DNA of 32,964 nt from Patescibacteria group bacterium (GCA_018971265.1 JAGXBE010000004.1:1-32964); one strand, 5' to 3'; numbered from the stretch's first letter, positions 18,592-28,215 are shown. Notes: generated by a model from the sequence alone, not told the origin. A program made the numbers and translations.

Positions 18592-19176
18592 ATGGATTTT
18601 TTTACCATACTCGTCGCGTTTCTGGAGAGTTCGAAATACGCTCTGATTTTTCTCGGCTCCTTCTTCGAGGGGTCGGCGGTGATGATGGCGACCGGTCTTC
18701 TCTGGCATGTCGGCGCGGTGGAGTTTTGGCCCGCCTACGGCGCGCTCATGGCCGGCGATGTTCTTTCGGACATCACGTGGTATCTCATCGGGTATTTTGC
18801 CGCACGTCCGTTCTTTGCTCGCTTCGGGCACTTTATACATGCGACGCCGGAAGTCATCGGGAAAATCGAGCGGCGGTTTCATCAGTATCACCTGCGCATT
18901 CTCATCATCTCGAAGCTCACCATGGGGCTCGGGCTCGCGGCGCTCATTCTGACCGTCGCCGGCATGCTGCGCGTGTCGTTTGTGCGCTACGTCACCATCA
19001 ACGTGCTCGGCGGCATCGTATGGGTCCTGTTCCTCATGGGCGTCGGCTACTACTTCGGCAACCTGCTGCAGTACGTCCCGAAAGATTTCAAAATAGCCCT
19101 TGCCATCGCGCTACCGTTCCTTTTCTTCTTCGCACTGCGCGCTCTTAACAAAAAGCTCGCGACGCTCGACTGGTGA
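18592..19176 (+). CDS. DedA family (VTT domain) membrane protein
   Basis: FFEGSAVMMATGLLWHVG...ALMAGDVLSDITWYLIGYFAARPFFARFG...TMGLGLAALILTVAGMLRVSFVRYVTINVLGGIVWVLFLMGVGYYFG. Confidence 0.85.
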   Translation: MDFFTILVAFLESSKYALIFLGSFFEGSAVMMATGLLWHVGAVEFWPAYGALMAGDVLSDITWYLIGYFAARPFFARFGHFIHATPEVIGKIERRFHQYHLRILIISKLTMGLGLAALILTVAGMLRVSFVRYVTINVLGGIVWVLFLMGVGYYFGNLLQYVPKDFKIALAIALPFLFFFALRALNKKLATLDW

Positions 19177-19178
19177 AT

Positions 19179-19901
19179 ATGACGCTCTCCATCATCATCC
19201 CGACGCGCGAAGAGGAAAAAACCATCGCCGCCACCATACACGAGTTGCGCGACGAACTCACCATCCCGCACGAAGTCATCGTCTCGGACGCTCGGAGTTC
19301 GGACCGTACGGCAGAGATAGCTCGGGAGCACGCCCATGTGGTCGTCGTGTTCGAGGGCGACAAGCACACTGCCGGCATCGGCAGAAACGACGGCGCGAAG
19401 GCGGCTCACGGCGATTTCCTCGCGTTTGTCGACGCCGACGTGCACATTCCAGACCCGAACGCGTTTTTCCGCCGCGCGCTCGCACACTTTGAAAAAAATC
19501 CGAACCTTGTCGGCGTTACGGGGCCGCAGCGCGCACTTGCGGCTGTGGAGACCTGGGCCGATCGGGCTTCTTTCGGCTACTTGAATGCCGTCGTCCGGTT
19601 CCAGAACAATGTGCTCCACCGCGGGGAAGGGTCGGGAAAGTTTATGCTCGTGCGGCGCGACGCCTTTGAGAAAGTGCGTGGCTTTCGCGAAGATCTCGTC
19701 ACGCGCGAAGACGGCGACTTTTTTTACCGCCTTTCAAAAATCGGCCGCACGTATTTTGATCCGAAGCTCGTGGTGTACCATGGCGCGCGCCGTGCTCACC
19801 GTATCGGCTGGGCACGCCTGTGGTGGATCTGGACCGTCAATACCATCAGCGTGACGCTCTTCGACAAGGCCGTCGCGGACGACTGGACTCCGATCCGCTA
19901 G
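19179..19901 (+). CDS. Family 2 glycosyltransferase
   Basis: MTLSIIIPTREEEKTIAATIHEL...VIVSDARSSDRTAEIA...GDFLAFVDADVHIPD...REDGDFFYRLSKIG. The track start at 19173 is also possible. Confidence 0.9.
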   Translation: MTLSIIIPTREEEKTIAATIHELRDELTIPHEVIVSDARSSDRTAEIAREHAHVVVVFEGDKHTAGIGRNDGAKAAHGDFLAFVDADVHIPDPNAFFRRALAHFEKNPNLVGVTGPQRALAAVETWADRASFGYLNAVVRFQNNVLHRGEGSGKFMLVRRDAFEKVRGFREDLVTREDGDFFYRLSKIGRTYFDPKLVVYHGARRAHRIGWARLWWIWTVNTISVTLFDKAVADDWTPIR

Positions 19902-19973
19902 TCGGAATCGTTTCTAAAAACAGGCACATTGCGCGCGGCGCCTTTCTTACATACAATTCGCGTAACGGCGAAT

Positions 19974-20747
19974 ATGCGAATCAGCTTCGTCATTCCGGCG
20001 TATAACGAAGAACGGCGTTTATCCGCGTGTCTTGAAGCGGTGGAGCGCGAGCTTGCCCGAACGCCCTCTGACGCGGAGGTCATCGTCGTCAACAATGCGA
20101 GCACCGATCGCACGAGTGAGATAGCGCGCGGGTACGCGCGGGTACGCGTGGTCGACGAACCGGAGAAAGGGCTCGTGCGCGCGCGCCATGCAGGTTTTAT
20201 GGCCTCCACGGGCGATCTCGTTGCAAATATCGATGCCGACACGATGTTGCCGGAAGGATGGCTCGCGACCGTGCTCGCCGAATTCGGACGCGACGAAAAG
20301 CTCGCGGCGCTCAGCGGACCGTTTATTTATCACGACTTGTCATATTTCCAGCGCGCGCTCGTGCGTATTTTTTATTTGTTCGGCTATCTTTCGCATCTCG
20401 TAAATCAGCACATTTTCCATAAGGGCGCGATGCTGCAGGGCGGCAATTTCGTGGTGCGCAGGACATTTCTTGAACAGGCGGGAGGGTTTGACACTTCGAT
20501 CGAATTCTATGGCGAAGACACGGACGTTGCACGCCGCATTAGCAAGGTGGGAAGGGTAAAGTGGACCTTCGCTCTGCCGATGTATGCCTCGGGTCGGCGG
20601 CTCGCGAAGGAGGGCATCATCACGAGCGGGTTGCGGTATGCCGGGAATTATCTTTACACGCTCGTGCGCGGAAGGCCGCTTACGGCTACCCACACCGACA
20701 TCCGCGACGACATACAGGAAAAATATGATAAGATGAAAGGCAAATGA
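19974..20747 (+). CDS. Family 2 glycosyltransferase
   Basis: MRISFVIPAYNEERRLSACLEAVERE...VIVVNNASTDRTSEIARGYARVRVVDEPEKGLVRARHAGFMASTGDLVANIDADTMLPEGW...EFYGEDTDVARRISKVG. Confidence 0.92.
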   Translation: MRISFVIPAYNEERRLSACLEAVERELARTPSDAEVIVVNNASTDRTSEIARGYARVRVVDEPEKGLVRARHAGFMASTGDLVANIDADTMLPEGWLATVLAEFGRDEKLAALSGPFIYHDLSYFQRALVRIFYLFGYLSHLVNQHIFHKGAMLQGGNFVVRRTFLEQAGGFDTSIEFYGEDTDVARRISKVGRVKWTFALPMYASGRRLAKEGIITSGLRYAGNYLYTLVRGRPLTATHTDIRDDIQEKYDKMKGK

Positions 20748-21133
20748 AAGGATTCTTAGTAAACATTGAGCAGGCCACGAAAGAAAACGCCGATTATCGC
20801 CGTGTTCTTTATACCGCGAAGCACAGCCAGCTCGTGCTCATGAGCATAGCGCCGGGCGGGGAAATAGGAGAAGAAGTGCATCATCTGGATCAGTTCATCC
20901 GTTTTGAAGCGGGGGAAGGGAAGGCCGTGCTCGACGGGGTCTCGCACGCCGTCAAGGCGGATGACGCGATAGTGATACCCGAGGGCACGCGGCACAACAT
21001 CATCAACACCGGCGCGGAGCACCTGAAGCTCTATACGATTTATGCGCCGCCGGAACACAAAGACGGTACGGTAGAGGCGACAAAAGCGGACGAGCACGAA
21101 GAGCATTTCGACGGTGTAATCAGCGAAAGCTAG
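20744..21133 (+). CDS. Cupin-domain protein
   Basis: 129 aa; GEEVHHLDQFIRFEAGEGKAVLDG...DDAIVIPEGTRHNIINTGAEHLKLYTIYAPPEHKDGTV. Confidence 0.88.
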   Translation: MKGFLVNIEQATKENADYRRVLYTAKHSQLVLMSIAPGGEIGEEVHHLDQFIRFEAGEGKAVLDGVSHAVKADDAIVIPEGTRHNIINTGAEHLKLYTIYAPPEHKDGTVEATKADEHEEHFDGVISES

Positions 21134-21146
21134 AAGTGCGAGGCGT

Positions 21147-21551
21147 ATGCGAAAGAAGAAACCGGCATACCCGGAGAGCGTGGTCGTGAAGCGTGCAAGC
21201 GCCGGACTCGGACTCTTTGCGAAGCGTCCTTTCAAGAAGGGCGAGCGCATCATTGAGTATTTCGGCCGCACCATATCTACCACCGAGGCATACACAAGCC
21301 GCAGCAAGTATCTTTTCGAAGTGAATTCCAGGAAGACGATCGACGGCTCGGCGCGCGAAAACACGGCGCGCTACATCAATCACTCCTGCCGTCCGAACTG
21401 CGAGCCGGAAATCGAACGCGGACGCGTTTTCATAGACGCAATCCGGAACATCAAGGCCGGAGAAGAGCTTTCTTACGACTACGGTGAGGAATATTTCGAC
21501 GAGCATATCAAGCCGCATGGCTGTCGCTGCCCGAAGCACCTCAAGAAATGA
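21147..21551 (+). CDS. SET-domain (lysine methyltransferase-like) protein
   Basis: SAGLGLFAKRPFKKGERIIEYFG; NTARYINHSCRPNCEPEIERGRVFIDAIRNIKAGEELSYDYGEEYF; C-terminal HGCRCPKHLKK. Confidence 0.9.
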   Translation: MRKKKPAYPESVVVKRASAGLGLFAKRPFKKGERIIEYFGRTISTTEAYTSRSKYLFEVNSRKTIDGSARENTARYINHSCRPNCEPEIERGRVFIDAIRNIKAGEELSYDYGEEYFDEHIKPHGCRCPKHLKK

Positions 21552-21579
21552 AAACGCCCCGCTAAAAGCGGGGCGTTTT
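21551..21579. terminator. Bidirectional intrinsic terminator
   Basis: aaaacgccccgct-aaa-agcggggcgtttt, between convergent SET and cold-shock genes. Confidence 0.9.
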
Positions 21580-21592
21580 CTGCTCGATCTTA

Positions 21593-21793
21593 TTAGATCT
21601 TGCTGACGTTGAGCGCGTTCGGGCCCTTCGGGCTGTCCCCGACCTCGAACGAGACTTTGTCTCCTTCCTGGAGTTCGTCGAACGAAATGTTCTTGAGCTC
21701 GTTGGAATGGAAGAAAAGGTCTTTGCTCTCACCATCACGTTTGATGAAGCCGAAGCCCTTCTCATTCTTTTTGATGACTATTCCTTCTTGCAT
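21593..21793 (-). CDS. Cold-shock-domain protein (CspA family)
   Basis: MQEGIVIKKNEKGFGFIKRDGESKDLFFHSNELKNISFDELQEGDKVSFEVGDSPKGPNALNVSKI: KGFGFI and DLFFH RNP motifs. Confidence 0.95.
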   Translation of the reverse strand: MQEGIVIKKNEKGFGFIKRDGESKDLFFHSNELKNISFDELQEGDKVSFEVGDSPKGPNALNVSKI

Positions 21794-21919
21794 ACTGCTA
21801 GAGATAGATTGTGTGACTAATGTATCAAATCAGTAGCCGAAGATAGAAGCTCGATCCCACTTCTCTGGATCCAGCGCTGGTTGATGCCCACAGCATAGCA
21901 ATTCCCCGTTTTTCTGTCA

Positions 21920-22624
21920 ATGGCGGATGCGCATGCTACACTCATGCGTATTACTGCCATGGACGCGCTTCACGACCAAGGTTCTTTTACGCACAGGGAT
22001 CTTTTCAGGGGGGAACGGCTCTTCTCGCTCGTCAGCGCGTTTGCGCTGCTCGGCATCGCGTTTCTTTTCGAGCATTTCGCCTCCGCGTACGCGCTCGTGT
22101 ATTCGCTCCGCCCCTCTTCTACCTACGTGGGGGATCTTCTTCTGGATAACATACCGGTTATCAATATGGATTTCGTCATCGTCGAGTGGGCTTTGACCGG
22201 TATCGTGCTCGGGACGCTTTTCGTGCTTTCGAAGCCGCGCCACATCCTTTTTACTCTCAAGACCGTCGCCCTTTTTATTGCGATTCGCGCGTTTTTCATC
22301 TCGCTTACGCACATAGGCATCTACCCCGACCACGTTAATATCGTGGGCACGGGGTTCCTCGACGAGATTTATCTGTACCTCAATTTCCAGACCGGATTCT
22401 TTTTCTCCGGGCACACCGGCTTGCCGTTTTTGATGGCGCTTATCTTCTGGAAGGAGCGGCTTCCGCGCCGGATACTTTTATCCCTCTCTTTTATTTTTGC
22501 CGTTGCGGTTCTCGTGTCGCACATCCACTATTCAATTGACGTCTTCGCGGCGCCGTTCATGGCCTATGGCATATTCACAATCGCCAAAAAGCTCTTCCCG
22601 CGCGACTACGCGCTCATCGAGTAA
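21920..22624 (+). CDS. PAP2/sphingomyelin-synthase-like membrane phosphatase-related protein
   Basis: Multi-TM; FFFSGHTGLPFLMALIFWKERLPRR...AVLVSHIHYSIDVFAAPFMAYGIF (SGHT and HxxxxxD motifs). Confidence 0.8.
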   Translation: MADAHATLMRITAMDALHDQGSFTHRDLFRGERLFSLVSAFALLGIAFLFEHFASAYALVYSLRPSSTYVGDLLLDNIPVINMDFVIVEWALTGIVLGTLFVLSKPRHILFTLKTVALFIAIRAFFISLTHIGIYPDHVNIVGTGFLDEIYLYLNFQTGFFFSGHTGLPFLMALIFWKERLPRRILLSLSFIFAVAVLVSHIHYSIDVFAAPFMAYGIFTIAKKLFPRDYALIE

Positions 22625-22629
22625 AAAGT

Positions 22630-23652
22630 ATGGTGCCACTCGACCGAAATGAGAGTTATTGGCTGCTCGATGACGAGCTTGCGGGAGCGGTGCGTGCGCC
22701 GAGCCCGAACGAACTCTCGACGTATCCCGACTATGATGAACTGAAAGATGCGCTCGCGAAATACTCGGGTGTCGCCCCGGAGCAGGTGCTCGTTACTCCC
22801 GGTTCTGACGCCGCAATAGAACACGTCGCGCATGCCTATACGAGCGGCGGGGGAATAATCTTACCGGTGCCGACCTTCTACGGGTATGAATCCATCCTTA
22901 AACGGGCGAATGCGAAGATTACGACTATTTTGTACGAAGAGCGGAACGGTCGTTTCGTGTTTCCGCTTTCGAAAACGATTGAAACGCTCGCGAGCGGCTC
23001 CGCAAAGATGCTTTTCCTCTGTCATCCGAACAATCCGCTCGGCTGTCCTTTGTCAGATGAAGACATTTCGGCGCTTGTCGTGGCCGCTCGCGGAAGCGAG
23101 ACAACGCTCGTTTGCGACGAGGCCTATTTCGAGTTTTCGTCCGGTACGACTTTTCTTCCATACCTCGCCGCGTTGCCGAACTTGATAATCATCCGCACAC
23201 TCTCGAAATCTTTCGCACTTTCGGGCGCGCGCATCGGCTACATGATCGCCGCCCCGGAGATTGTAAAGAGAGTCGAACAGCTCATGTTGCCGTGGCCGGT
23301 CGCCCATCCGAGCGTCGCGGCGGCACTCGCGCTTATCGCTCGGGCGGATGAAGTGAGAACACGGCGCGAGGTCGTCATCGCCGCGCGCGAGCGTTTTATA
23401 CAAGCGTTGCACGAAATCCCCGGTGTTACCGCGTATCCGTCCGAAACCAATTTCGTTCTCGTACGCATCGCGAACGCCAACCGCGTTCGCGATGTGTTTC
23501 TCGCGCAAGGCATACGTGTCGCGCTCGGCGAGTCGATGAGCCGTTTCCCTGGTGTCCAAGCCCTGCTAAAAAATACTCTGCGTATTGCCGTACCCGCGCC
23601 CGATGATTCCCCGCTCGTTATCGATATCCTCGCGCACTTATTCACAACTTAG
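22630..23652 (+). CDS. Class I/II aminotransferase, HisC-like
   Basis: LDRNESYWLLDDEL...VLVTPGSDAAIEHVAHAYTSGGGIILPVPTFYGYESILKRA...LCHPNNPLG...VCDEAYFEFS...RTLSKSFALSGARIGYM (PLP lysine). Confidence 0.9.
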   Translation: MVPLDRNESYWLLDDELAGAVRAPSPNELSTYPDYDELKDALAKYSGVAPEQVLVTPGSDAAIEHVAHAYTSGGGIILPVPTFYGYESILKRANAKITTILYEERNGRFVFPLSKTIETLASGSAKMLFLCHPNNPLGCPLSDEDISALVVAARGSETTLVCDEAYFEFSSGTTFLPYLAALPNLIIIRTLSKSFALSGARIGYMIAAPEIVKRVEQLMLPWPVAHPSVAAALALIARADEVRTRREVVIAARERFIQALHEIPGVTAYPSETNFVLVRIANANRVRDVFLAQGIRVALGESMSRFPGVQALLKNTLRIAVPAPDDSPLVIDILAHLFTT

Positions 23653-23678
23653 GGTTTGTGTGGTAGGGTGTGCCCACC

Positions 23679-25238
23679 ATGCGCCTTCGCCGCTCGTCGG
23701 CCCGCGTAATCAAGAAAAAGACCCCCGCACGGCCTCGGTCTTTTACGGTTTCTCCCTCCTTTATTGCGAAACTGCGCACGAACGAGAGCGCGGATTGGTC
23801 GCGGGCGACTTCCACCGCCATCCTCAAACGCTTCAAAGATGCGTACAAGAATGTTTCGGCATACCGGCACTTTCTTGAGCGTCTGGACATCGACCCAGTT
23901 TCCATACGTACGAGCAAAGACGTAAAACGCATTCCACCCATAACCAAGGAAAATTATTTGCGCGTGCATCCCTGGGAAAAACTTTGCGTCGCCGGTGCAC
24001 TCGCAGAGGAACCGCTCGTTCTCACGGCGACCTCCGGCTCGACCGGCCAGCCCTTCTATATCCCGCGCACCGACGAGGTACACGATTCCTCGATGGTTTT
24101 CCATCGGCTTTTCATGGAGCGCAGCGGTCTCGACCCCGCAAAGTCGACGCTCGTTGTGGTTGCGTTTGGGATGGGCGTTTGGATTGGCGGCATCCTCACC
24201 TACGAAGCGCTCCGACGCATCTCGGAACACGGTTGGCCGCTCACCGTTATCACGCCCGGCGTGAACAAAAAGGAAATTTTCGAGGCGCTCACGCATGTCG
24301 CATCGGCCTACGAACAAGTTGTCCTCTGCGGCTACCCACCTTTTGTGAAAGATCTTATCGATGACGCCCCGGAGCACGGTATTGAGTGGAAGCAGTGGGA
24401 CATTCGCATCGTTTGCGCCGCCGAAGCGTTTTCGGAACATTTCCGAGAATATCTCATGCAGAAGACCGGCATGAAAGACCCTTACCGCAGCGTTATGAAC
24501 ATCTACGGCAGTGCCGAGCTCGGTACTATGGCGACCGAGACACCGCTCTCGATATTGCTTCGTCGCCTTGCGCTGAAGCATGAAGCGCTGTACCGCAAGC
24601 TCTTCAGCGAAGCGCACCGTTTGCCGACGTTGGCGCAATTCATTCCTGATTTCGTATCGTTTGAGGCGGGAACGAGCGGCGAGGTTTACGCGACCGGCGG
24701 TACCGCTCTGCCGTTCATCCGGTATGATATCGGCGACCAGGGAGGCGTCTTTTCCTATGCGGATGCCGTGCGCATGTGCACCGAAGTCGGCATCGATCTT
24801 ATCGCGGAGGCAAAGCGCACGGGCATCGGTGACACCGTCATGGAGTTGCCGTTCGTGTATCTCTATGAGCGTGCGGACCTCTCGGTCAAGCTCTATGGTG
24901 CCATCATCTATCCCGAACACGTAAAAATTGGCCTGCAAAATCCCGCACTCGAGAAATTCATTACGGGCCGCTTCACTATGACGACCGAGCATGACGCAAA
25001 ACATAACGAGTACCTTGAAATCAATATCGAACTCCAGCGTGGCGTGAAAGACGGCGAACCGATACAAGCAGCTCTCGTCGAGAGTGTAGTGAAGAGTCTC
25101 TCAGCTTCAAGCGGCGAATATCAAAACAATCATGTAAACATGGGTGATCGTGTTTTCCCGCGAATTGTCTTCTGGCCGCATGGGCATCCAAAGTATTTCC
25201 ACCCTGGCATCAAGCAAAAATGGGTCATGTCATCGTAG
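23679..25238 (+). CDS. Phenylacetate-CoA-ligase-like adenylating enzyme (ANL superfamily)
   Basis: LVLTATSGSTGQPFYIPR (P-loop), YGSAELGTMATETP, GEVYATGGTALPFIRYDIGDQG. The track start at 23670 is also possible. Confidence 0.85.
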   Translation: MRLRRSSARVIKKKTPARPRSFTVSPSFIAKLRTNESADWSRATSTAILKRFKDAYKNVSAYRHFLERLDIDPVSIRTSKDVKRIPPITKENYLRVHPWEKLCVAGALAEEPLVLTATSGSTGQPFYIPRTDEVHDSSMVFHRLFMERSGLDPAKSTLVVVAFGMGVWIGGILTYEALRRISEHGWPLTVITPGVNKKEIFEALTHVASAYEQVVLCGYPPFVKDLIDDAPEHGIEWKQWDIRIVCAAEAFSEHFREYLMQKTGMKDPYRSVMNIYGSAELGTMATETPLSILLRRLALKHEALYRKLFSEAHRLPTLAQFIPDFVSFEAGTSGEVYATGGTALPFIRYDIGDQGGVFSYADAVRMCTEVGIDLIAEAKRTGIGDTVMELPFVYLYERADLSVKLYGAIIYPEHVKIGLQNPALEKFITGRFTMTTEHDAKHNEYLEINIELQRGVKDGEPIQAALVESVVKSLSASSGEYQNNHVNMGDRVFPRIVFWPHGHPKYFHPGIKQKWVMSS

Positions 25239-25248
25239 TCTTAAATAG

Positions 25249-26451
25249 GTGCCCTTAACCCAGAAAGATATGGATACGGAAAAAACTCTCGACATGCTTC
25301 GCCGCCGAGAAACCGCGTCAAGACCATCGATTTTCGACCTTTCGAAGAGCGGAGATCGCGCTCGTTTTGAAACTCTCCTGAAAGAAGGCGCTATCAAGCA
25401 AATTTCAGACGATTACGAAGAACAGCAGCGGGAGCTTTTTGGCATCAAAAATCCTTCACGCGTGTATGCGCCCGGCTTCGAAGAAGCATTTCAAGAACAC
25501 TATCACTCACTCTCTGCGGGAAAGTCGCTTTCGGAGCACGGCCGCTGGGCCTATTTCCCTTGGCGCTATCTCGCCGCGCACATTCTGCCGGAGGAGGAGT
25601 ATTGGCTCGTGCGTACGGCGCGCAATCAAAATCTCATCACGAAGGAGGAGCAAGAGAAATTTTACAATGCCACCGTCGGCATCGCTGGGCTTTCCGTCGG
25701 TTCAAGCGTAGCGCTCGCCCTGGTGCTTCAAGGGGGGCCGAAACATCTCAAGCTTGCTGATATGGATCGACTTGCCCTTTCAAACACGAATCGAATTGTT
25801 GCGGGGGCGGACCGGCTCGGTATGCTGAAGGTGGAAATGGCGGCTCGGACGCTCTACGAGATAAACCCGTACGCGGAGCTCGAGCTATATTCAGACGGGC
25901 TAACCCCCGAAAACATAGATGCATTTTGCGAAGGGTTGGATCTCATCATCGATGAGATTGATAATCTCGCGGTGAAATATTTGATACGCAAACAGGCACA
26001 AAAAAGAAAAATAGCGGTCGTTATGGCCGCAGATAATGGCGATAATGCCGTCGTCGACATTGAACGCCAAGACATTGATCCGCAACCGGAATTTTTCCAC
26101 GGGCGCATGGGTAGGGTTTCGTATGAGACGCTTTCAAAACTTGATAAATTTGGTATCGGCAAAATGATTACGAAATTAGTCGGGCCGGAAAATGTGACCG
26201 AGCGCATGCAGCAGTCTTTGACGCAGATGGGGAAGACGATCGTCTCGTGGCCGCAGCTCGGCGGCGCGGCGCTCATAAACGGCGCGGCGGTTGCCTACTG
26301 CGTCCGCAAGATCCTGAACGGCCAGCCGCTTGAAAGCAATCGCGCGCTCGTTTCTCTCGACGAAAAACTCATTCCCGACTACACCACTCCCGCGGCCGCC
26401 GCGCGTCGGCAGAAAATCTCCGACGATTTCGCGAAAGGATTCGGTTTATAG
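25249..26451 (+). CDS. ThiF/MoeB (E1-like) adenylyltransferase-family protein
   Basis: YNATVGIAGLSVGSSVALALVLQGGPKHLKLADMDRLALSNTNRIVAGADRLGMLKVEMAARTLYEINPYAELELYSDGLT...DLIIDEIDNLAVKYLIRKQA. Start GTG 25249 or ATG 25270. Confidence 0.88.
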   Translation: MPLTQKDMDTEKTLDMLRRRETASRPSIFDLSKSGDRARFETLLKEGAIKQISDDYEEQQRELFGIKNPSRVYAPGFEEAFQEHYHSLSAGKSLSEHGRWAYFPWRYLAAHILPEEEYWLVRTARNQNLITKEEQEKFYNATVGIAGLSVGSSVALALVLQGGPKHLKLADMDRLALSNTNRIVAGADRLGMLKVEMAARTLYEINPYAELELYSDGLTPENIDAFCEGLDLIIDEIDNLAVKYLIRKQAQKRKIAVVMAADNGDNAVVDIERQDIDPQPEFFHGRMGRVSYETLSKLDKFGIGKMITKLVGPENVTERMQQSLTQMGKTIVSWPQLGGAALINGAAVAYCVRKILNGQPLESNRALVSLDEKLIPDYTTPAAAARRQKISDDFAKGFGL

Positions 26452-26591
26452 GGGAAATGTTTTCAATAAGGTTCGAGAAGGGAAAACGAATCGCGTTCTT
26501 GTTGAGAGTATTCTAGATTGGTACGGCGTACATCAAGCGTCAAATCTAGCAAAACCAATAACAACGTTGACGCATGATATCCTATTAAGAA

Positions 26592-27890
26592 TTAGAAAAC
26601 GACTGCACGCTCCAGCTTTTCTTGATTGAGTACAACAGTTTCTCCAAAGATAATCAAATTCATTTTCTCCTTGTCGAATATCTTCTGAGTCATCGCACGT
26701 ATATCACTTTCACTCACGGACGCAATCATTTTCTTGACCGTTTTGTGACTCGGGATATCCTTTTGGTCTAAGATGAATCTTGTCAAGATGTTAAAACGTC
26801 CTTCGTTGTTTCGCCAAGATACCAACATGTCGCCAGCCCGCTTCTTTTTTGTCTTTTTTAACAGGAGAAGATCGAGTTTACCTTTTTTTAATTCGCGAAT
26901 CATACCACTGACCATTTCTACCCACGGCACAACCTGCTCTTTATTTAAATGGCTCTGTATAGAGAGATAGCCATTATAAATACCTTGACTATAAGCAACA
27001 CTGAAATCGTATATTCCCGCCTCTCTGATCTTTTGCCTAATCCCTTTTCTTTCTTTGTCCCGCATGACCTCAGCCATCAGCTCAAAGATCATATTATCTC
27101 TAAGACTTTCTGATCGACCAATGGACGGGAACGTCATTGCCACATAGTTGCCAGACATATCCGGTTCGTCGCTAATCTGTACTTGGAAGCCCGAATACGC
27201 TGGTTTTGGAAAATTCACAGACCCATTTGGCAGGTTTAGTTGGCCCAATTTATCGTTGATAACATCACAAACCCTGGGGTTTAGCTTGGTTGACGACACG
27301 AATACTTTTAGATTTTCTTTTGTGAAGATTTTCTTGTGATATGCAGCGATATCCTCGATTTTCAAATATTTCAATCTTGGAAGGTGATCCACGAATGATC
27401 GCCTGTTCGGTTCATCGGAGTATCTTGTTCTTTCAATCAGTCTTTCCAACTTCAATTCAGTATCGTTTTTTTCATTCTCCAACTCATTGATAATTGATTT
27501 CTTTTCGTAGTCGAATATCTCTTGACGGCTGAAATCTGGATTCGCAATGGTCTCAAAGAATTTCTCGATAGCGCAGATAAGGTTTTTATTATCACTTGAT
27601 TCAAGATAAAAGACGATGTAGTAATCGTTGATTCTCGCCTCAAACCTCACATCGTCCGGAAGCCCTTTATTTACAAGTTCGGAGATATAATGTTCTAGGA
27701 GATGCCCGATGCCGACTAGCTCTTCTTTTTCCGACAATGCCCCGGCCTTTATATAGATATCAACAAAGGTCTTTTCAGTATATCTTGGCAAATACAAAAA
27801 GTAACAATCGGGCTCTCTATTGAAATTCGTTACCAGTTTCCTATCCTTGAAGTACCAATACAAATCCGATAATTTCTTGTTGAAATTCAT
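26592..27890 (-). CDS. M16-family zinc peptidase (cytosolic, about 430 aa)
   Basis: HLLEH = HxxEH zinc motif (LVGIGHLLEHYISELV), downstream NELENEKND glutamate, no signal peptide. Confidence 0.82.
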   Translation of the reverse strand: MNFNKKLSDLYWYFKDRKLVTNFNREPDCYFLYLPRYTEKTFVDIYIKAGALSEKEELVGIGHLLEHYISELVNKGLPDDVRFEARINDYYIVFYLESSDNKNLICAIEKFFETIANPDFSRQEIFDYEKKSIINELENEKNDTELKLERLIERTRYSDEPNRRSFVDHLPRLKYLKIEDIAAYHKKIFTKENLKVFVSSTKLNPRVCDVINDKLGQLNLPNGSVNFPKPAYSGFQVQISDEPDMSGNYVAMTFPSIGRSESLRDNMIFELMAEVMRDKERKGIRQKIREAGIYDFSVAYSQGIYNGYLSIQSHLNKEQVVPWVEMVSGMIRELKKGKLDLLLLKKTKKKRAGDMLVSWRNNEGRFNILTRFILDQKDIPSHKTVKKMIASVSESDIRAMTQKIFDKEKMNLIIFGETVVLNQEKLERAVVF

Positions 27891-27911
27891 AGTGTCTATT
27901 GTAAAAAGAAT

Positions 27912-27945
27912 GGTGAGTAATGTCTATCGCTGGACATTACTCACC
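27912..27945 (-). terminator. Attenuator/terminator hairpin between the 69-aa peptide gene and the M16 peptidase gene
   Basis: Minus strand: GGTGAGTAATGTC-cagcgata-GACATTACTCACC-ATTCTTTTT; perfect 13-bp stem followed by a T-run. Confidence 0.8.
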
Positions 27946-27958
27946 GGAATGCGCTGGA

Positions 27959-28168
27959 TTATTTACCGCTGTCATCACTTCCGCGGTTTCCGGAGGTGCC
28001 TGCCTTGGATCCGTGCCAGCCTTCTTTGTGTTGTCCGTCGGTACCGGTCTTCGACCATGTATGCTCGTGGCTACTGGAACCGCCGTGTTCGACACGATCC
28101 GAGGAGACATTCCCGCGGCCGTCCGTACCGCTACGAAAGGTTCCACTGCTGTCGCTGAATTTGCCCAC
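27959..28168 (-). CDS. 69-aa Gly/Ser/Thr/His-rich hydrophilic peptide, candidate precursor peptide
   Basis: GTG start at 28168 preceded by AAGGAGGTG (28175-28183) at about 8-nt spacing: MGKFSDSSGTFRSGTDGRGNVSSDRVEHGGSSSHEHTWSKTGTDGQHKEGWHGSKAGTSGNRGSDDSGK*. Confidence 0.65.
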   Translation of the reverse strand: MGKFSDSSGTFRSGTDGRGNVSSDRVEHGGSSSHEHTWSKTGTDGQHKEGWHGSKAGTSGNRGSDDSGK

Positions 28169-28215
28169 TGATCTCACCTCCTTCAGATTGAGAATGAACC
28201 ACCTAAACCGTCTGT

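Noticed and set aside
20131-20150. Short tandem duplication gcgcgggtac x2
   Set aside because: Lies inside a GT2 coding sequence (RGYARVRVVD) with no further copies; simple GC-rich coincidence.
23649-25067. 472-aa minus-strand ORF
   Set aside because: Long only because it is antisense to the convincingly coding PaaK-like gene; no recognisable family motifs.
26330-26629. 99-aa + ORF bridging the ThiF end and the island
   Set aside because: First half is out-of-frame ThiF sequence, no SD, no recognisable domain; kept only as island-junction sequence.
27920-28171. + strand ORFs opposite the 69-aa peptide (83 aa and 112 aa alternatives)
   Set aside because: No SD on the + strand; the minus-strand frame has promoter, AAGGAGGTG SD and downstream terminator.
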